Positions 43,005-51,334 of a stretch of DNA of 64,000 nucleotides are shown here, piece after piece. The stretch is from Streptomyces netropsis. Lineage in GTDB: Bacteria; Actinomycetota; Actinomycetes; Streptomycetales; Streptomycetaceae. The translations under genes were made by a program, and so were the position numbers. Each line of letters opens with the position of its first letter. The first letter of the stretch is position 1. A model generated the notes under the pieces. The model had not been told where the DNA came from, did no database searches, and was given only the letters and a program-made list of their open reading frames with translations. Where the stretch lies: positions 124,001-188,000 of the forward strand of contig NZ_JACHJG010000013.1 in assembly GCF_014203545.1 (NCBI RefSeq), given 5' to 3'.

Positions 43005-43970
43005 TCACGCCGCGCCGAGGGCGGCGCGGCGAGCGGCGTGGAACGCCTTGGCGGGATCCCGGTCGGGGTAGGACCAGGGGGCGCGGACGGCGTGCGGGCC
43101 GATGCGGGTGAGCAGGGCCGCGGCCTCGGCCATCCGGCCCTCGTGGAGCTTGGCGTGGGCGAGGTAGTTGAGGTCGACCTTGCGGCGGGGGTGGGCGGTG
43201 GCGGCCGCGTCCTCGTCGACGTCCCATTCGAGCCACCAGTCGAAGGCCGCCTTCATCACCTGCCGGGCCCGCCGGGTGGCCCAGTGCCCGGAGCGGGCGG
43301 GGTCGCGGGGTTCGAGGCCGGCCTGGGCGAGGACGCGGTAGCGCTCGGCGTGGGCCACCACGGGCAGGACGGCCAGGGGCGAGTCGGCGGGGGCCTGCTC
43401 GGCGGCCCAGGAGGCGAAGTCGTAGACCTCGTGCAGCGGGTCGTCCCGGTCGTCCCTCTGGTGTTCGGCCAGGCAGGCGGCCATCAGGTGGTGCGCGTGG
43501 TGGTGGTCGCGGTGGCGGGCGCGCACCTGGTCGAAGGCGCGGACGCGCTCGTCGTCGGTGCCGGTCCGGCGGGCGAGGACGAGGATGGCGAGCCAGGGGG
43601 ACGGATCGGCCGGGGCCATCCTGGCCGCGGTCAGCGCGCACGCGCGGGCCGCCTCGGGGCTGCCCTTGCCGCGCACGGCCCGGAAGACGGTGGCGCAGGC
43701 GAGGAGGGCGGCGGCGTCGGGACTGTCGGGCTCGGCGAGCTGCCACTCCCGGGCCCAGGCGACGCTGGTGGAACCTTCGCCGAGGACGGTGAGGCGGTGG
43801 CCGCGGCGGTCCCAGTCGTCGCCGGTCTCGGCGAGGAGCTTACGGGCGTCCGCCCAGCGGCCCCTCGCCAGCGCGTCGCGGACGGTGGCGAGTTCGGTGT
43901 CGTCGAGGGCGGGGTCGAAGGTCAGCCCGTCCTTGTTCCGGGGGCGGCCCAAGGGGGGTGGGGGCGTCAT
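43005..43970 (-). CDS. TPR-like helical hypothetical protein
   Basis: 321 aa, soluble and alpha-helical throughout, with Ala/Arg-rich repeats such as LARGRWADARKLLAETGDDW and SPDAAALLACATVFRAVRGK that resemble tetratricopeptide helices. A His-rich run DHHHAHHLMAA is at about 158-168. No catalytic motif. ATG 43970 is chosen over the upstream frame to 44042. The protein is known as a conserved unnamed actinobacterial family; its role is unknown. Confidence 0.7.
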   Translation of the reverse strand: MTPPPPLGRPRNKDGLTFDPALDDTELATVRDALARGRWADARKLLAETGDDWDRRGHRLTVLGEGSTSVAWAREWQLAEPDSPDAAALLACATVFRAVRGKGSPEAARACALTAARMAPADPSPWLAILVLARRTGTDDERVRAFDQVRARHRDHHHAHHLMAACLAEHQRDDRDDPLHEVYDFASWAAEQAPADSPLAVLPVVAHAERYRVLAQAGLEPRDPARSGHWATRRARQVMKAAFDWWLEWDVDEDAAATAHPRRKVDLNYLAHAKLHEGRMAEAAALLTRIGPHAVRAPWSYPDRDPAKAFHAARRAALGAA

Positions 43971-44316
43971 CGTCGGGCTTCCTCCACGGCGTACGTCCCC
44001 TCCGGGCGCCGGGTCAAGGCGTCCGCAAACAAGCTGTCGCAATCACGCACAGCAAAGCGGTAGTCACGGCTCCGAGTCAAGACCGATCTTGAGCTGACAC
44101 TTCATCAATTGACGTAGCGTCAGATCCCCTTACCGAGGGACAGCATGTCCGATCGACGAACGACTGTTCGGTCGTGAGAGTGGAGGCCGGGACACCGTTC
44201 GGCCGTTTGCCCGCCCGGCGAGCCGAAAGACCGGCACCCGGCCGTCGCACCGCCCTACGGCGGTTAGCCTCGTCCCGTCAAGTCTCCTACGACCCGCTGG
44301 TCTTGAGGTGCACGGC
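43971..44316. promoter_or_regulatory. Spacer between divergent genes with a TGACG dyad
   Basis: 346 nt without a gene. TGACG-TAG-CGTCA (44110-44122) is a perfect 5-bp dyad of the type bound by TetR- or bZIP-like regulators. CGAACGACTGTTCGGTCG (about 44155-44173) is a second, imperfect dyad. The DMT transporter start codon lies about 190 nt downstream of the first. No regulator gene adjoins it. Confidence 0.45.
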
Positions 44317-45204
44317 GTGTTGGTCTTCGTCTTCGCCCTGAGTGCGGCGTTCTGCCTGGGTGTCGGATTCGTTCTCCAGCAGAACGCGGCCCAGCACGCC
44401 CCGATGAGCGACTTCCTGTCCTTGCGGCTGCTGCTGGACCTCGCCCGGATGCCCCGCTGGCTGGCCGGCATCGGGCTGATGGTGTGCGGCATGGCCCTCG
44501 GCGCGGTGGCGCTCGGCCGGGGCGAGGTCTCGCTGGTGGAGCCGCTGCTGGCAACGAATCTGCTGTTCGCGATGGCCCTGTCCCGCCGGCAGACCGGGCA
44601 GCCGCTCGGACCGGCGGGCTGGGGCGGGCTGTGGCTGCTGGCGGGCGGGGTGACGGCGTTCATCGTCGCGGGCCGCCCGCACGGCGGGGACACCACCGCC
44701 GACCCCTTGCGCCAGTGGCTGTTCATCGGCCCGATGGTGGGCACGGCGCTCCTGCTGGCGGCGGTCTCCAGGCGGGTCCGGATGACCGTGGAGGCGGCGC
44801 TGCTGGGCGTGGCGGCAGGCCTGCTGTACGGCGTTCAGGATGCCCTGACCCGGCTGAGCGGCCAGCGGCTGCACAGCGGCGGCTGGGCCGCGCTGCTGCT
44901 GAGCTGGCAGCCCTACGCGGTGGTGGTCCTCGGCGTCGTGGGGCTGGTGTTCGTGCAGAGCGCCTTCGAGACGGCCCCGCTGCGGCTGTCGCTGCCCGCC
45001 CTGACGGCGGCCCAGCCACTGGCGGGCATCGTGTGCGGGGTGGGGTTCCTGGGAGACCAGGTGCGGACCACGACCGCGGCGCTGGCCTGGGAGGCGGCGG
45101 GGCTGGCGGCGATCGTGATCGGCATCGTGCTGATCGGCCGCCACCCGGCGATGCCACCGGGGGTGGGCGACGCGGGCCGGGTACGCGATCTCCAGCCGCG
45201 CTGA
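44317..45204 (+). CDS. DMT-superfamily (EamA-type) transporter
   Basis: 295 aa with nine or ten hydrophobic helices, for example VFVFALSAAFCLGVGFVLQQ, LMVCGMALGAVALGRGEVS, and WQPYAVVVLGVVGLVFVQSA. The EMA/DMT hallmarks VSLVEPLLATNLLFAMALSR and LPALTAAQPLAGIVCGVGFL are present. Substrate unknown. GTG 44317 is preferred because GAGG is 8 nt upstream; GTG 44308 is in frame too. The Nudix gene follows after 34 nt, so these may be co-transcribed. Confidence 0.82.
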   Translation: MLVFVFALSAAFCLGVGFVLQQNAAQHAPMSDFLSLRLLLDLARMPRWLAGIGLMVCGMALGAVALGRGEVSLVEPLLATNLLFAMALSRRQTGQPLGPAGWGGLWLLAGGVTAFIVAGRPHGGDTTADPLRQWLFIGPMVGTALLLAAVSRRVRMTVEAALLGVAAGLLYGVQDALTRLSGQRLHSGGWAALLLSWQPYAVVVLGVVGLVFVQSAFETAPLRLSLPALTAAQPLAGIVCGVGFLGDQVRTTTAALAWEAAGLAAIVIGIVLIGRHPAMPPGVGDAGRVRDLQPR

Positions 45205-45238
45205 GCCGCGCGCGCCGGCCGGCTGGTTGGATGGCCGC

Positions 45239-45778
45239 ATGACCGATCAGCAAGGGCGGGCGGCCGACGAGCTGCTGGACATCGTCGACGAGCGGGACGA
45301 GGTCGTGGGACAGGCGCCCCGCGGCGAGGCCTACGCACGCGGGCTGCGCCACCGCTGCGTCTTCGTCCTGGCCAGGGACGGCGCGGGGCGGATCTTCGTG
45401 CACCGCCGCACCGCCACGAAGCTCGTCTTCCCCTCGCGCTACGACATGTTCGTGGGGGGTGTGGTCGGAGCCGGCGAGTCGTACGACACGGCGGCGCTGC
45501 GCGAGGCCGAGGAGGAACTGGGCGTCAGCGGCCTGCCGGCCCCCACGCCGCTGTTCCGCTTCCTCTACGGCACTCCGGAACACTCGTGGTGGTCGGCGGT
45601 CTACGAGGTGCGGTGCGACCTGCCGGTCGAGCCCCAGGCCGAGGAGGTCGCCTGGCACGCCTTCCTCACCGAGGAGGAGCTGACGGCACGGCTCCCCGAG
45701 TGGGACTGGGTCCCGGACGGCCTGGAAGCCTACCGGCGCTTGCTCGGGTCGCGGGATGACACCGGCGGCCGGCAGTAG
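45239..45778 (+). CDS. Nudix hydrolase
   Basis: 179 aa. Nudix box GVVGAGESYDTAALREAEEE, then LGV (about residues 76-98), with the conserved Gly, Glu, Arg and Glu-Glu. A central RCVFVLARDGAGRIFVHRR strand is also typical of this family, and the fold suggests a nucleotide- or isopentenyl-type diphosphate. The position of VDERDEVVGQAPRGEAYARG near the N-terminus is seen in IDI-like and YfcD-type Nudix proteins. The real substrate is not known. ATG 45239 is chosen; a TTG lies 12 nt before it. Confidence 0.9.
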   Translation: MTDQQGRAADELLDIVDERDEVVGQAPRGEAYARGLRHRCVFVLARDGAGRIFVHRRTATKLVFPSRYDMFVGGVVGAGESYDTAALREAEEELGVSGLPAPTPLFRFLYGTPEHSWWSAVYEVRCDLPVEPQAEEVAWHAFLTEEELTARLPEWDWVPDGLEAYRRLLGSRDDTGGRQ

Positions 45779-45882
45779 GTGGCCTGCTACGGCCGGGTCA
45801 CGGGCACGAGAGCCCGGATGCCCCTCCCCACCAGGGGCGGAGGCGCCGCAGGCCCACGGACCTGAGGGCCCGGGACGCGCAG

Positions 45883-45923
45883 GTGGGTCGCGGGGCGTAA
45901 AGCGAAGCAGCCCCGCAACCCAC
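45883..45923. terminator. Hairpin between convergent Nudix and oxidoreductase genes
   Basis: GTGGGTCGCGGGGC (45883-45896) and GCCCCGCAACCCAC (45910-45923) pair at 13 of 14 positions across a 13-nt loop. It probably ends transcription from both directions; the surrounding 45779-46060 is otherwise empty, GC-rich sequence. Confidence 0.65.
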
Positions 45924-46060
45924 CGGAGCGGCACGGGCCCGCCCCCGGCCGGGCCCGCACGGGCCGACGGCCCGAACCACACTGCCCGCCGCAGGCGAAG
46001 GGGCCGGGCCCGCACAAGGGGCGAAGACCCGAGCCCCCACCAGCCCGCCGCCGGCGACCG

Positions 46061-46981
46061 TCAGACGGTGACCACGATCTTCCCTCGCGTGTGCCCCTCC
46101 GCGCTCAGCCGCTGCGCGTCCGCCGTCTTCTCCAGCGGGAACACCTCCGCGACCTCGACCGTCAGCACACCCTGCTCCGCCAGGTGGCTGAGCGCGGTGA
46201 GATCGGCGGTGTCGGGACGCACCCACAGCAGGCGGCCGCCGAGGGCCGCCACGTCCGGGTCCGCGATGGAGATCAGCCGGGCGCCGGGGGCGGTCACCTC
46301 GGGCGAGGTGTGGATCGTTCCGCCGCCGACCAGGTCGAGGACCACGTCGACGCCTTCGGGCGCCAGGGCCCGCACCCGCCCGGCCAGGCCGTCCCCGTAG
46401 GTGACGGGCTCGGCGCCCAGCGAGCGGAGGTAGTCGTGGTTGCGCTCGCCCGCCGTGCCGATGACGCGGGCGCCGAGGTGCTTGGCGAGCTGTACGGCCA
46501 TGGTGCCGACCCCGCCGGCGGCGGCGTGGACGAGGACGGTGTCCCCCTCGCCGGTTCCGGCGGCCCGCAGCGCCTGGTAGGCGGTCAGGCCGGCCAGCGG
46601 GATGCCCGCGGCTTGCTCGAAGGTGAGGTTGGCCGGCTTGCGCGCGAGGGTGCGCACCGGAGCGGCCACGTACTCGGCGAAGGTGCCCCGGGAGAGGAAG
46701 TCCTCACGGACGTAGCCGATGACCTCGTCGCCGATCTCGAACTCGGGGGTGTCCGCGCCCAGGCCGACGACGACGCCGGAGACGTCCCAGCCCGGGACGA
46801 CCGGGAAGACGGCCTGGAGCATGCCGTCGAGGTAGCCCGCCTGGGCCTTCCAGTCGACGGGGTTGACGGCCGCGGCCCGGACCTTGATCAGGACCGAGTC
46901 CGGACCGACCTTGGGCTCGGGGAGCTCGCCGAACTCCAGGACCTCGGGTCCGCCGTAGGCGCGGTAGCTGATGGCCTTCAT
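46061..46981 (-). CDS. NADP-dependent oxidoreductase, quinone oxidoreductase-like MDR family
   Basis: 306 aa. N-terminal GroES-like part (MKAISYRAYGGPEVLEFGEL, VNPVDWKAQAGYLDGML, VPGWDVSGVVVGLG), then the Rossmann part with VLVHAAAGGVGTMAVQLAKH (about 145-165). No structural zinc cysteines are present, so it is the zinc-free quinone oxidoreductase class. It follows the MFS gene by 40 nt on the same strand, so both are likely under the divergent MarR gene. The substrate may be an electrophilic enone; that is inferred. Confidence 0.9.
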   Translation of the reverse strand: MKAISYRAYGGPEVLEFGELPEPKVGPDSVLIKVRAAAVNPVDWKAQAGYLDGMLQAVFPVVPGWDVSGVVVGLGADTPEFEIGDEVIGYVREDFLSRGTFAEYVAAPVRTLARKPANLTFEQAAGIPLAGLTAYQALRAAGTGEGDTVLVHAAAGGVGTMAVQLAKHLGARVIGTAGERNHDYLRSLGAEPVTYGDGLAGRVRALAPEGVDVVLDLVGGGTIHTSPEVTAPGARLISIADPDVAALGGRLLWVRPDTADLTALSHLAEQGVLTVEVAEVFPLEKTADAQRLSAEGHTRGKIVVTV

Positions 46982-47021
46982 GGTGGTGCTCCTTACGGGA
47001 GGGTTGGCGGGGGCCGGAGGG

Positions 47022-48521
47022 TCAGGCTTTGGCGGATGCGGTCCCAGCGTCCGCCGGGGCGGCGTGGTCCGCCACTTCGGCGGGGCGCGGGCCGTGGACC
47101 TTGCGCAGGCCCAGCCAGGCGACGAACGCGACCAGCAGGAACGCGGTACCCGCGATCACGAAGGTCAGCGAGAACTGGCTCTCGGCGGGCAGCCTCGGTG
47201 CGCCCGGCGGCAGGTGCTCGAGGCTCTTGGAGGCGAGCACCGTGGTGATCATCGCGCTGCCGATCGCGCTGCCGGTCGAGCGGGAGATGGAGTTGATGCC
47301 GTTGGCGATGCCGGTCTGGTGGGGCGGCACGCTGGCGACGATCACCGCGGGCATGGCGGCGTAGCCGAAGCTGATGGCCGCGCCGACGAACATGCCGGCG
47401 GCGATGACGGAGAAGGCGTGCTCGTGGTCGAGGGCGATCCAGACGAAGCCCGCGGTGCCGACGATCGAGGCGAGCAGCAGGACCAGGCGCGGGCCCTTGT
47501 GGCGGACGAGCTGGCCGCCGACGGGGGCCGCGAGCAGCGAGACGATCGTGCTGGGCAGCAGGAACTGGACGGAGGCGCGCAGGACGCTGGCGTCGAAGCC
47601 GTAACCGGCGATCTTCGAGGGCATCTGCACGAGGTAGGAGACGCCGATGAAGAGCGCGAAGGAGCCGAAGCCGACGAGCAGACCGGCGATGTTCGCGAAG
47701 AGCACCGGGCGGTGGGCGAACATCTTCATGTCGACCAGCGGCTCGCGCACCTTGCGCTCGACGATCGTCCAGAGGGCGGCCATCACCACGGCGCCGGCGA
47801 AGCAGCCGATCGTCCGGGTGGAGGACCAGCCCCATTCGTGGCCCTGGGTGATGGGCAGCAGGAGCAGCACGAGGGCGGCGGCGAGGCTCAGCGCGCCGAG
47901 GACGTCGGTGCGGCCGCCGGTGGTCTGCCGGGTGGCGGGGACGAGGAGGACGACGGCCAGCAGGGCGAGCGCGGCCAGGCCGGTGGCCAGCCAGAACGCA
48001 CTGCGGTAGTCGGGGTTGTCGCCGGAGGTCAGCAGGCCGGTGGCCACGAGCGCGAGGCCGCTGCCGAACGCGAGCGTGCCGCTGACCATGGCCATCGCGC
48101 CGGGGAGCTTGGCGGGGCGGACCTCCTCGCGCAGGACGGACAGCGCGAGCGGGAAGATCGCGGTGGCGGCGCCCTGGAGCACCCGGCCGACGATGAGCCA
48201 CAGCAGGGAGTGGGTGACGGCCGCGAGGACCGAGCCCGCGACCATGACGATCAGCACGCCGACGAGGGTCTGCTTCTTGCCGTGCTGGTCGCCGAAGCGG
48301 CCCAGCAGCGGGGTGAAGACCGCGGCGGAGAGCAGGGTGGCGGTGGTGACCCAGCTGACGTTGGCCGAGGAGGTTTCGAGGTCGTTCTGGATGAGGCCGA
48401 GGATCGGCACGACCAGCGTCTGCATCATCGAGACGACCATGGCGGCGAGGCTCAGGGCGAAGACGATGACCGTCTCGTTCCGCTGCCCGCCGCCGGATGC
48501 GGTGGTGGCTTGGGTACTCAT
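47022..48521 (-). CDS. MFS transporter, DHA2-like drug efflux
   Basis: 499 aa. Fourteen hydrophobic helices are likely (VIVFALSLAAMVVSMMQTLV at the start; GAAISFGYAAMPAVIVASVP later). MFS motifs: LLGRFGDQHGKKQTL (loop 2-3), VGRVLQGAATAIFPLALSVL, and RSTGSAIGSAMITTVLASKS. DHA2 members are proton-coupled exporters of drugs, dyes or toxic metabolites. It is divergent from the MarR gene, with palindromes between them, and co-directional with the NADP oxidoreductase, so a substrate-induced detoxification unit is likely. Confidence 0.9.
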   Translation of the reverse strand: MSTQATTASGGGQRNETVIVFALSLAAMVVSMMQTLVVPILGLIQNDLETSSANVSWVTTATLLSAAVFTPLLGRFGDQHGKKQTLVGVLIVMVAGSVLAAVTHSLLWLIVGRVLQGAATAIFPLALSVLREEVRPAKLPGAMAMVSGTLAFGSGLALVATGLLTSGDNPDYRSAFWLATGLAALALLAVVLLVPATRQTTGGRTDVLGALSLAAALVLLLLPITQGHEWGWSSTRTIGCFAGAVVMAALWTIVERKVREPLVDMKMFAHRPVLFANIAGLLVGFGSFALFIGVSYLVQMPSKIAGYGFDASVLRASVQFLLPSTIVSLLAAPVGGQLVRHKGPRLVLLLASIVGTAGFVWIALDHEHAFSVIAAGMFVGAAISFGYAAMPAVIVASVPPHQTGIANGINSISRSTGSAIGSAMITTVLASKSLEHLPPGAPRLPAESQFSLTFVIAGTAFLLVAFVAWLGLRKVHGPRPAEVADHAAPADAGTASAKA

Positions 48522-48560
48522 GAGGGGTGGCGGGTCCTTCGAGTTACTTCACGACATGGA

Positions 48561-48579
48561 TGCTTGAGATCGTCAAGCA
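48561..48579. promoter_or_regulatory. MarR operator candidate 1
   Basis: TGCTTGA-GATCG-TCAAGCA is a perfect palindrome with 7-bp arms, in the MFS/MarR divergent spacer. It shares TTGA/TCAA half-sites with the site at 48635. Confidence 0.75.
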
Positions 48580-48634
48580 ACTCGATGCACGGTAGGCTTA
48601 AATAGTTCACGTAGTCAAGTTAATGTTTTACGGG

Positions 48635-48649
48635 CTCAAGCTCCTTGAG
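48635..48649. promoter_or_regulatory. MarR operator candidate 2
   Basis: CTCAAG-CTC-CTTGAG is a perfect 6-bp-arm palindrome 12 nt before the MarR ATG. The half-sites resemble those of candidate 1. Confidence 0.65.
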
Positions 48650-48661
48650 TACACTCGAACC

Positions 48662-49102
48662 ATGACCGCGATCACCCCCCAGCCCCCGACCAAGGCCCAG
48701 CTCCTGGAGCTGGTGGCGGCGCTCGGCACCGCCCAGTGGCAGGACTTCGCGGCCGCCGCCGCCCGGCACGGGCTCACCTCCGTCCAGGCGAAGCTGCTCG
48801 CCCAGCTCAAGGGCCCGGTCCCGATGCGCGGCCTGGCCACCCTGCTGGTCTGTGACGCCTCCAACGTCACCGGCATCGTGGACCGCCTCGAATCGCGCGG
48901 CCTGGTCCGCCGCGAGCCCGACCCCCGCGACCGCCGGGTGAAGAACGTGGTCGCCACCGACGAGGGCCTGGAGACCATCCGCCGGGTCCGGGCCGAGATG
49001 CAGGCCACGCACAGCGCGCTCGACGCCCTCGACGAGGAGGAGCGCACCGCGCTCTACGGACTGCTGGAGCGGCTGCGCCCGGGCATGGAGCGGCGGGCCT
49101 GA
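48662..49102 (+). CDS. MarR-family repressor
   Basis: 146 aa. The winged helix contains GPVPMRGLATLLVCDASNVT then GIVDRLESRGLVRREPDPRD and DRRVKNVVATDEG (about residues 54-105), with a dimerisation helix at each end. ATG 48662 is preferred over the ATG at 48623, which lies inside the operator region. It is divergent from the MFS-oxidoreductase operon with two palindromes between them, so it probably represses both and itself until a ligand binds. Confidence 0.88.
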   Translation: MTAITPQPPTKAQLLELVAALGTAQWQDFAAAAARHGLTSVQAKLLAQLKGPVPMRGLATLLVCDASNVTGIVDRLESRGLVRREPDPRDRRVKNVVATDEGLETIRRVRAEMQATHSALDALDEEERTALYGLLERLRPGMERRA

Positions 49103-49124
49103 CCGGCCCTCCCCCGGCCGGCCC

Positions 49125-49146
49125 CTGACCGTATTCTGACGGTCAG
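49125..49146. promoter_or_regulatory. TetR-type palindrome upstream of the MBL gene
   Basis: CTGACCGT-N6-ACGGTCAG is a perfect palindrome with 8-bp arms, 41 nt before the MBL start. Its regulator is unknown. Confidence 0.6.
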
Positions 49147-49187
49147 TCCGATCCGCGCGCCCGCGCGGACGCAAGGGGAGGCCAGCG

Positions 49188-50129
49188 ATGTCCAGCTCGA
49201 CCACCGCCCGAGCCGTCGAACCGGCGGACACGGAGCCGTACACGGTGCCGCTCGCACCAGGGGTGAGCGCGTTCGTCCAGCCCGACGGCGGCTGGTGCCT
49301 GAACAACGCCGGGTTCGTGACGGCGGGCGGCCGGACCCTGCTGATCGACACCGCCGCGACCGAGCGGCGGGCGCGCCTGCTGCGCGCCGCCGTCACCGAC
49401 AGCGGCGCTCCGCTGCCCACCACCGTGGTCAACACCCACCACCACGGCGACCACACCTACGGCAACTGCGTGTTCCCCGAGGCCACCGTCGTCGGGCACA
49501 CGGCCTGCCGCGAGGAGACCCTCGCCGCGGGACACCAGCTGCACGGCATCTGGCCCGGGGTCGACTACGGCGATGTCGCCATCACCCCCGCCACGCTCAC
49601 CTACTCCGACTCGCTCGCCGTCCACATCGGCGACATCGAGGTACGCCTGATCCACCCGGGCGTCGCCCACACCGTCGGCGACACCGTCGCCTGGCTGCCG
49701 GAGCAGGGCATCGTCTTCACCGGCGACCTGATCTTCAACGGCGGCACCCCCTTCCTCATGATGGGCTCCCTCGCGGGATCGCTGCGCGCGCTGGAGCGGC
49801 TGCGCGCGCTCGACGCCCGGATCGTGGTGCCCGGCCACGGCCCCGTCACCGACCCCGGGGTGTACGACGCCACCGAGGCCTATCTCCGGTACGTCGACGA
49901 GCTGGCCCGCACCTCCCGCGCGGCGGGGCGCACCCCGCTGGAGGCGGCCCGCGCGGCGGATCTCGGGGAGTTCGCGTCGCTGCGCGAGAGCGAGCGCCTG
50001 GTCGCCAATCTGCACCGCGCGTACGCCGAGCTGGAGGGGCTTCCGCTGGGCGCCCCGCTGAACCTGCCGGAAGTACTCGGCGACATGATGACGATGAACG
50101 GTGGCAAACCGATGGCCTGCCACGCCTGA
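49188..50129 (+). CDS. Metallo-beta-lactamase-fold hydrolase
   Basis: 313 aa. The metal motif is NTHHHGDHTYGN (HxHxDH, His84, His86, Asp88, His89), with additional His in GVAHTVGDTV and GDLIFNGG, then VPGHGPVT. This fits zinc hydrolases that act on thioesters, lactones or beta-lactams. It precedes acyl-CoA catabolic genes, so a thioesterase- or lactonase-like role is plausible. The start is ATG 49188 after AGGGGAGG. A palindrome lies in its promoter region. Confidence 0.85.
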   Translation: MSSSTTARAVEPADTEPYTVPLAPGVSAFVQPDGGWCLNNAGFVTAGGRTLLIDTAATERRARLLRAAVTDSGAPLPTTVVNTHHHGDHTYGNCVFPEATVVGHTACREETLAAGHQLHGIWPGVDYGDVAITPATLTYSDSLAVHIGDIEVRLIHPGVAHTVGDTVAWLPEQGIVFTGDLIFNGGTPFLMMGSLAGSLRALERLRALDARIVVPGHGPVTDPGVYDATEAYLRYVDELARTSRAAGRTPLEAARAADLGEFASLRESERLVANLHRAYAELEGLPLGAPLNLPEVLGDMMTMNGGKPMACHA

Positions 50130-50240
50130 GCCCGCGCGAGCCCCCGCGCCGGTCGGCCCGGGGGCGGTCCGCGGCCGGGGAGAGGCCAGGGGGACGCGAA
50201 AGCGGATCACTTTCGTCCCCGGTGCCCCCTAGACGGCATA

Positions 50241-50252
50241 CCGACCGGTCGG
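50241..50252. promoter_or_regulatory. Operator shared with the SDR-ligase-TetR operon
   Basis: CCGACCGGTCGG is a perfect 12-bp palindrome in the context ATACCGACCGGTCGGCAT, 57 nt before the phosphotransferase ATG. The minus strand of about 55943-55960 reads ATACCGACTGGTTAGTCT, a closely matching site before the SDR-ligase-TetR operon. Confidence 0.75.
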
Positions 50253-50308
50253 CATCATGATCGGGGACCGCACGTCCGCATGTTCAACTCCCCGTGGAGG
50301 AGCACTCG

Positions 50309-51331
50309 ATGAGCAAGGGCAACCCCCCAGGGCTCGACCTGGAACGGCTGCGCGCGTATCTGGAGCGGGAGCGGCCGGGGCTGGTGCGCGGGCCGCTGGG
50401 CGCGGATCTGGTCGAGGGGGGACGTTCCAACCTCACCTACGCCGTCACGGACGGCACCGGCCGCTGGGTGGTGCGCCGCCCGCCGCTCGGGCACGTGCTC
50501 GCCACCGCCCACGACATGCGGCGCGAGCACCGGGTGATCAGCGCGCTGCGCGACACCGCCGTGCCGGTGCCCGAGGCGATCGCGCTCTGCGAGGACGAGG
50601 ACGTCCTCGGATCGCCCTTCTACGTCATGGAGTTCGTGACCGGCACCCCGTACCGCACGGCCGAACAGCTCGGCGCCCTCGGCCCCGCCCGGACCCGCGA
50701 GGTCGTCCTCGGCCTCGCCGACACGCTCGTGGACCTGCACGCCGTGGACCCGGAGGAGGTCGGGCTCGGGGACTTCGGGCGGCCGGAGGGGTTCTTGGAG
50801 CGGCAGCTGCGGCGCTGGGGCAAGCAGTTGGAGGCCTCCAGGAACCGCGAGCTGGCCGGGATCGACGAGCTGCGCGAAGCGCTGGGCAAGGCGCTCCCGC
50901 CCTCCCCCGCGCCCACCGTCGTGCACGGCGACTACCGGCTGGACAACGTCCTGATCGGCGCCGACGACACCGTCGAGGCCGTCCTGGACTGGGAGATGTC
51001 CACGCTCGGCGACCCGCTCACCGATCTCGGGCTGCTGATGATGTACAGCGAGCAGCGGCCCGTTCCCGGCTCGCCGATCTCCACCACGCGCGACGCCCCC
51101 GGCCACCCCGAACCCGCCGAGATCGTCGAGCGGTACGCCGCGCGCTCGGGCCGCGACGTCTCCGCTCTCCCCTGGTACACCGCCTTCGCCTACTTCAAGC
51201 TCGCGGTCATCCTCGAAGGCATTCACTACCGCTACACGCTCGGCCAGACCCTCGGCGCGGGCTTCGACCGCATCGGGCAGCTCGTGCCGCTCTTCGTCGA
51301 AGGCGGCCTCACCACCCTGCAGGAGGGCTGA
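50309..51331 (+). CDS. Phosphotransferase (APH/ACAD10-N-like) partner of acyl-CoA dehydrogenase
   Basis: 340 aa. Kinase-fold motifs: RSNLTYAVTDGTGRWVVRRP (lysine-containing loop replaced by Arg), TVVHGDYRLDNVLI (catalytic HGD, about residues 213-226) and VLDWEMSTLGDPLTDLG (DFG-like Asp). Such proteins are fused to or paired with acyl-CoA dehydrogenases in the ACAD10/11 type. Here the dehydrogenase starts 3 nt after the stop. In ACAD11-like enzymes the kinase phosphorylates a hydroxyacyl-CoA, so 4-hydroxyacyl-CoA catabolism is possible. ATG 50309 follows GGAGGAG. Confidence 0.9.
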   Translation: MSKGNPPGLDLERLRAYLERERPGLVRGPLGADLVEGGRSNLTYAVTDGTGRWVVRRPPLGHVLATAHDMRREHRVISALRDTAVPVPEAIALCEDEDVLGSPFYVMEFVTGTPYRTAEQLGALGPARTREVVLGLADTLVDLHAVDPEEVGLGDFGRPEGFLERQLRRWGKQLEASRNRELAGIDELREALGKALPPSPAPTVVHGDYRLDNVLIGADDTVEAVLDWEMSTLGDPLTDLGLLMMYSEQRPVPGSPISTTRDAPGHPEPAEIVERYAARSGRDVSALPWYTAFAYFKLAVILEGIHYRYTLGQTLGAGFDRIGQLVPLFVEGGLTTLQEG

Positions 51332-51334
51332 GCC

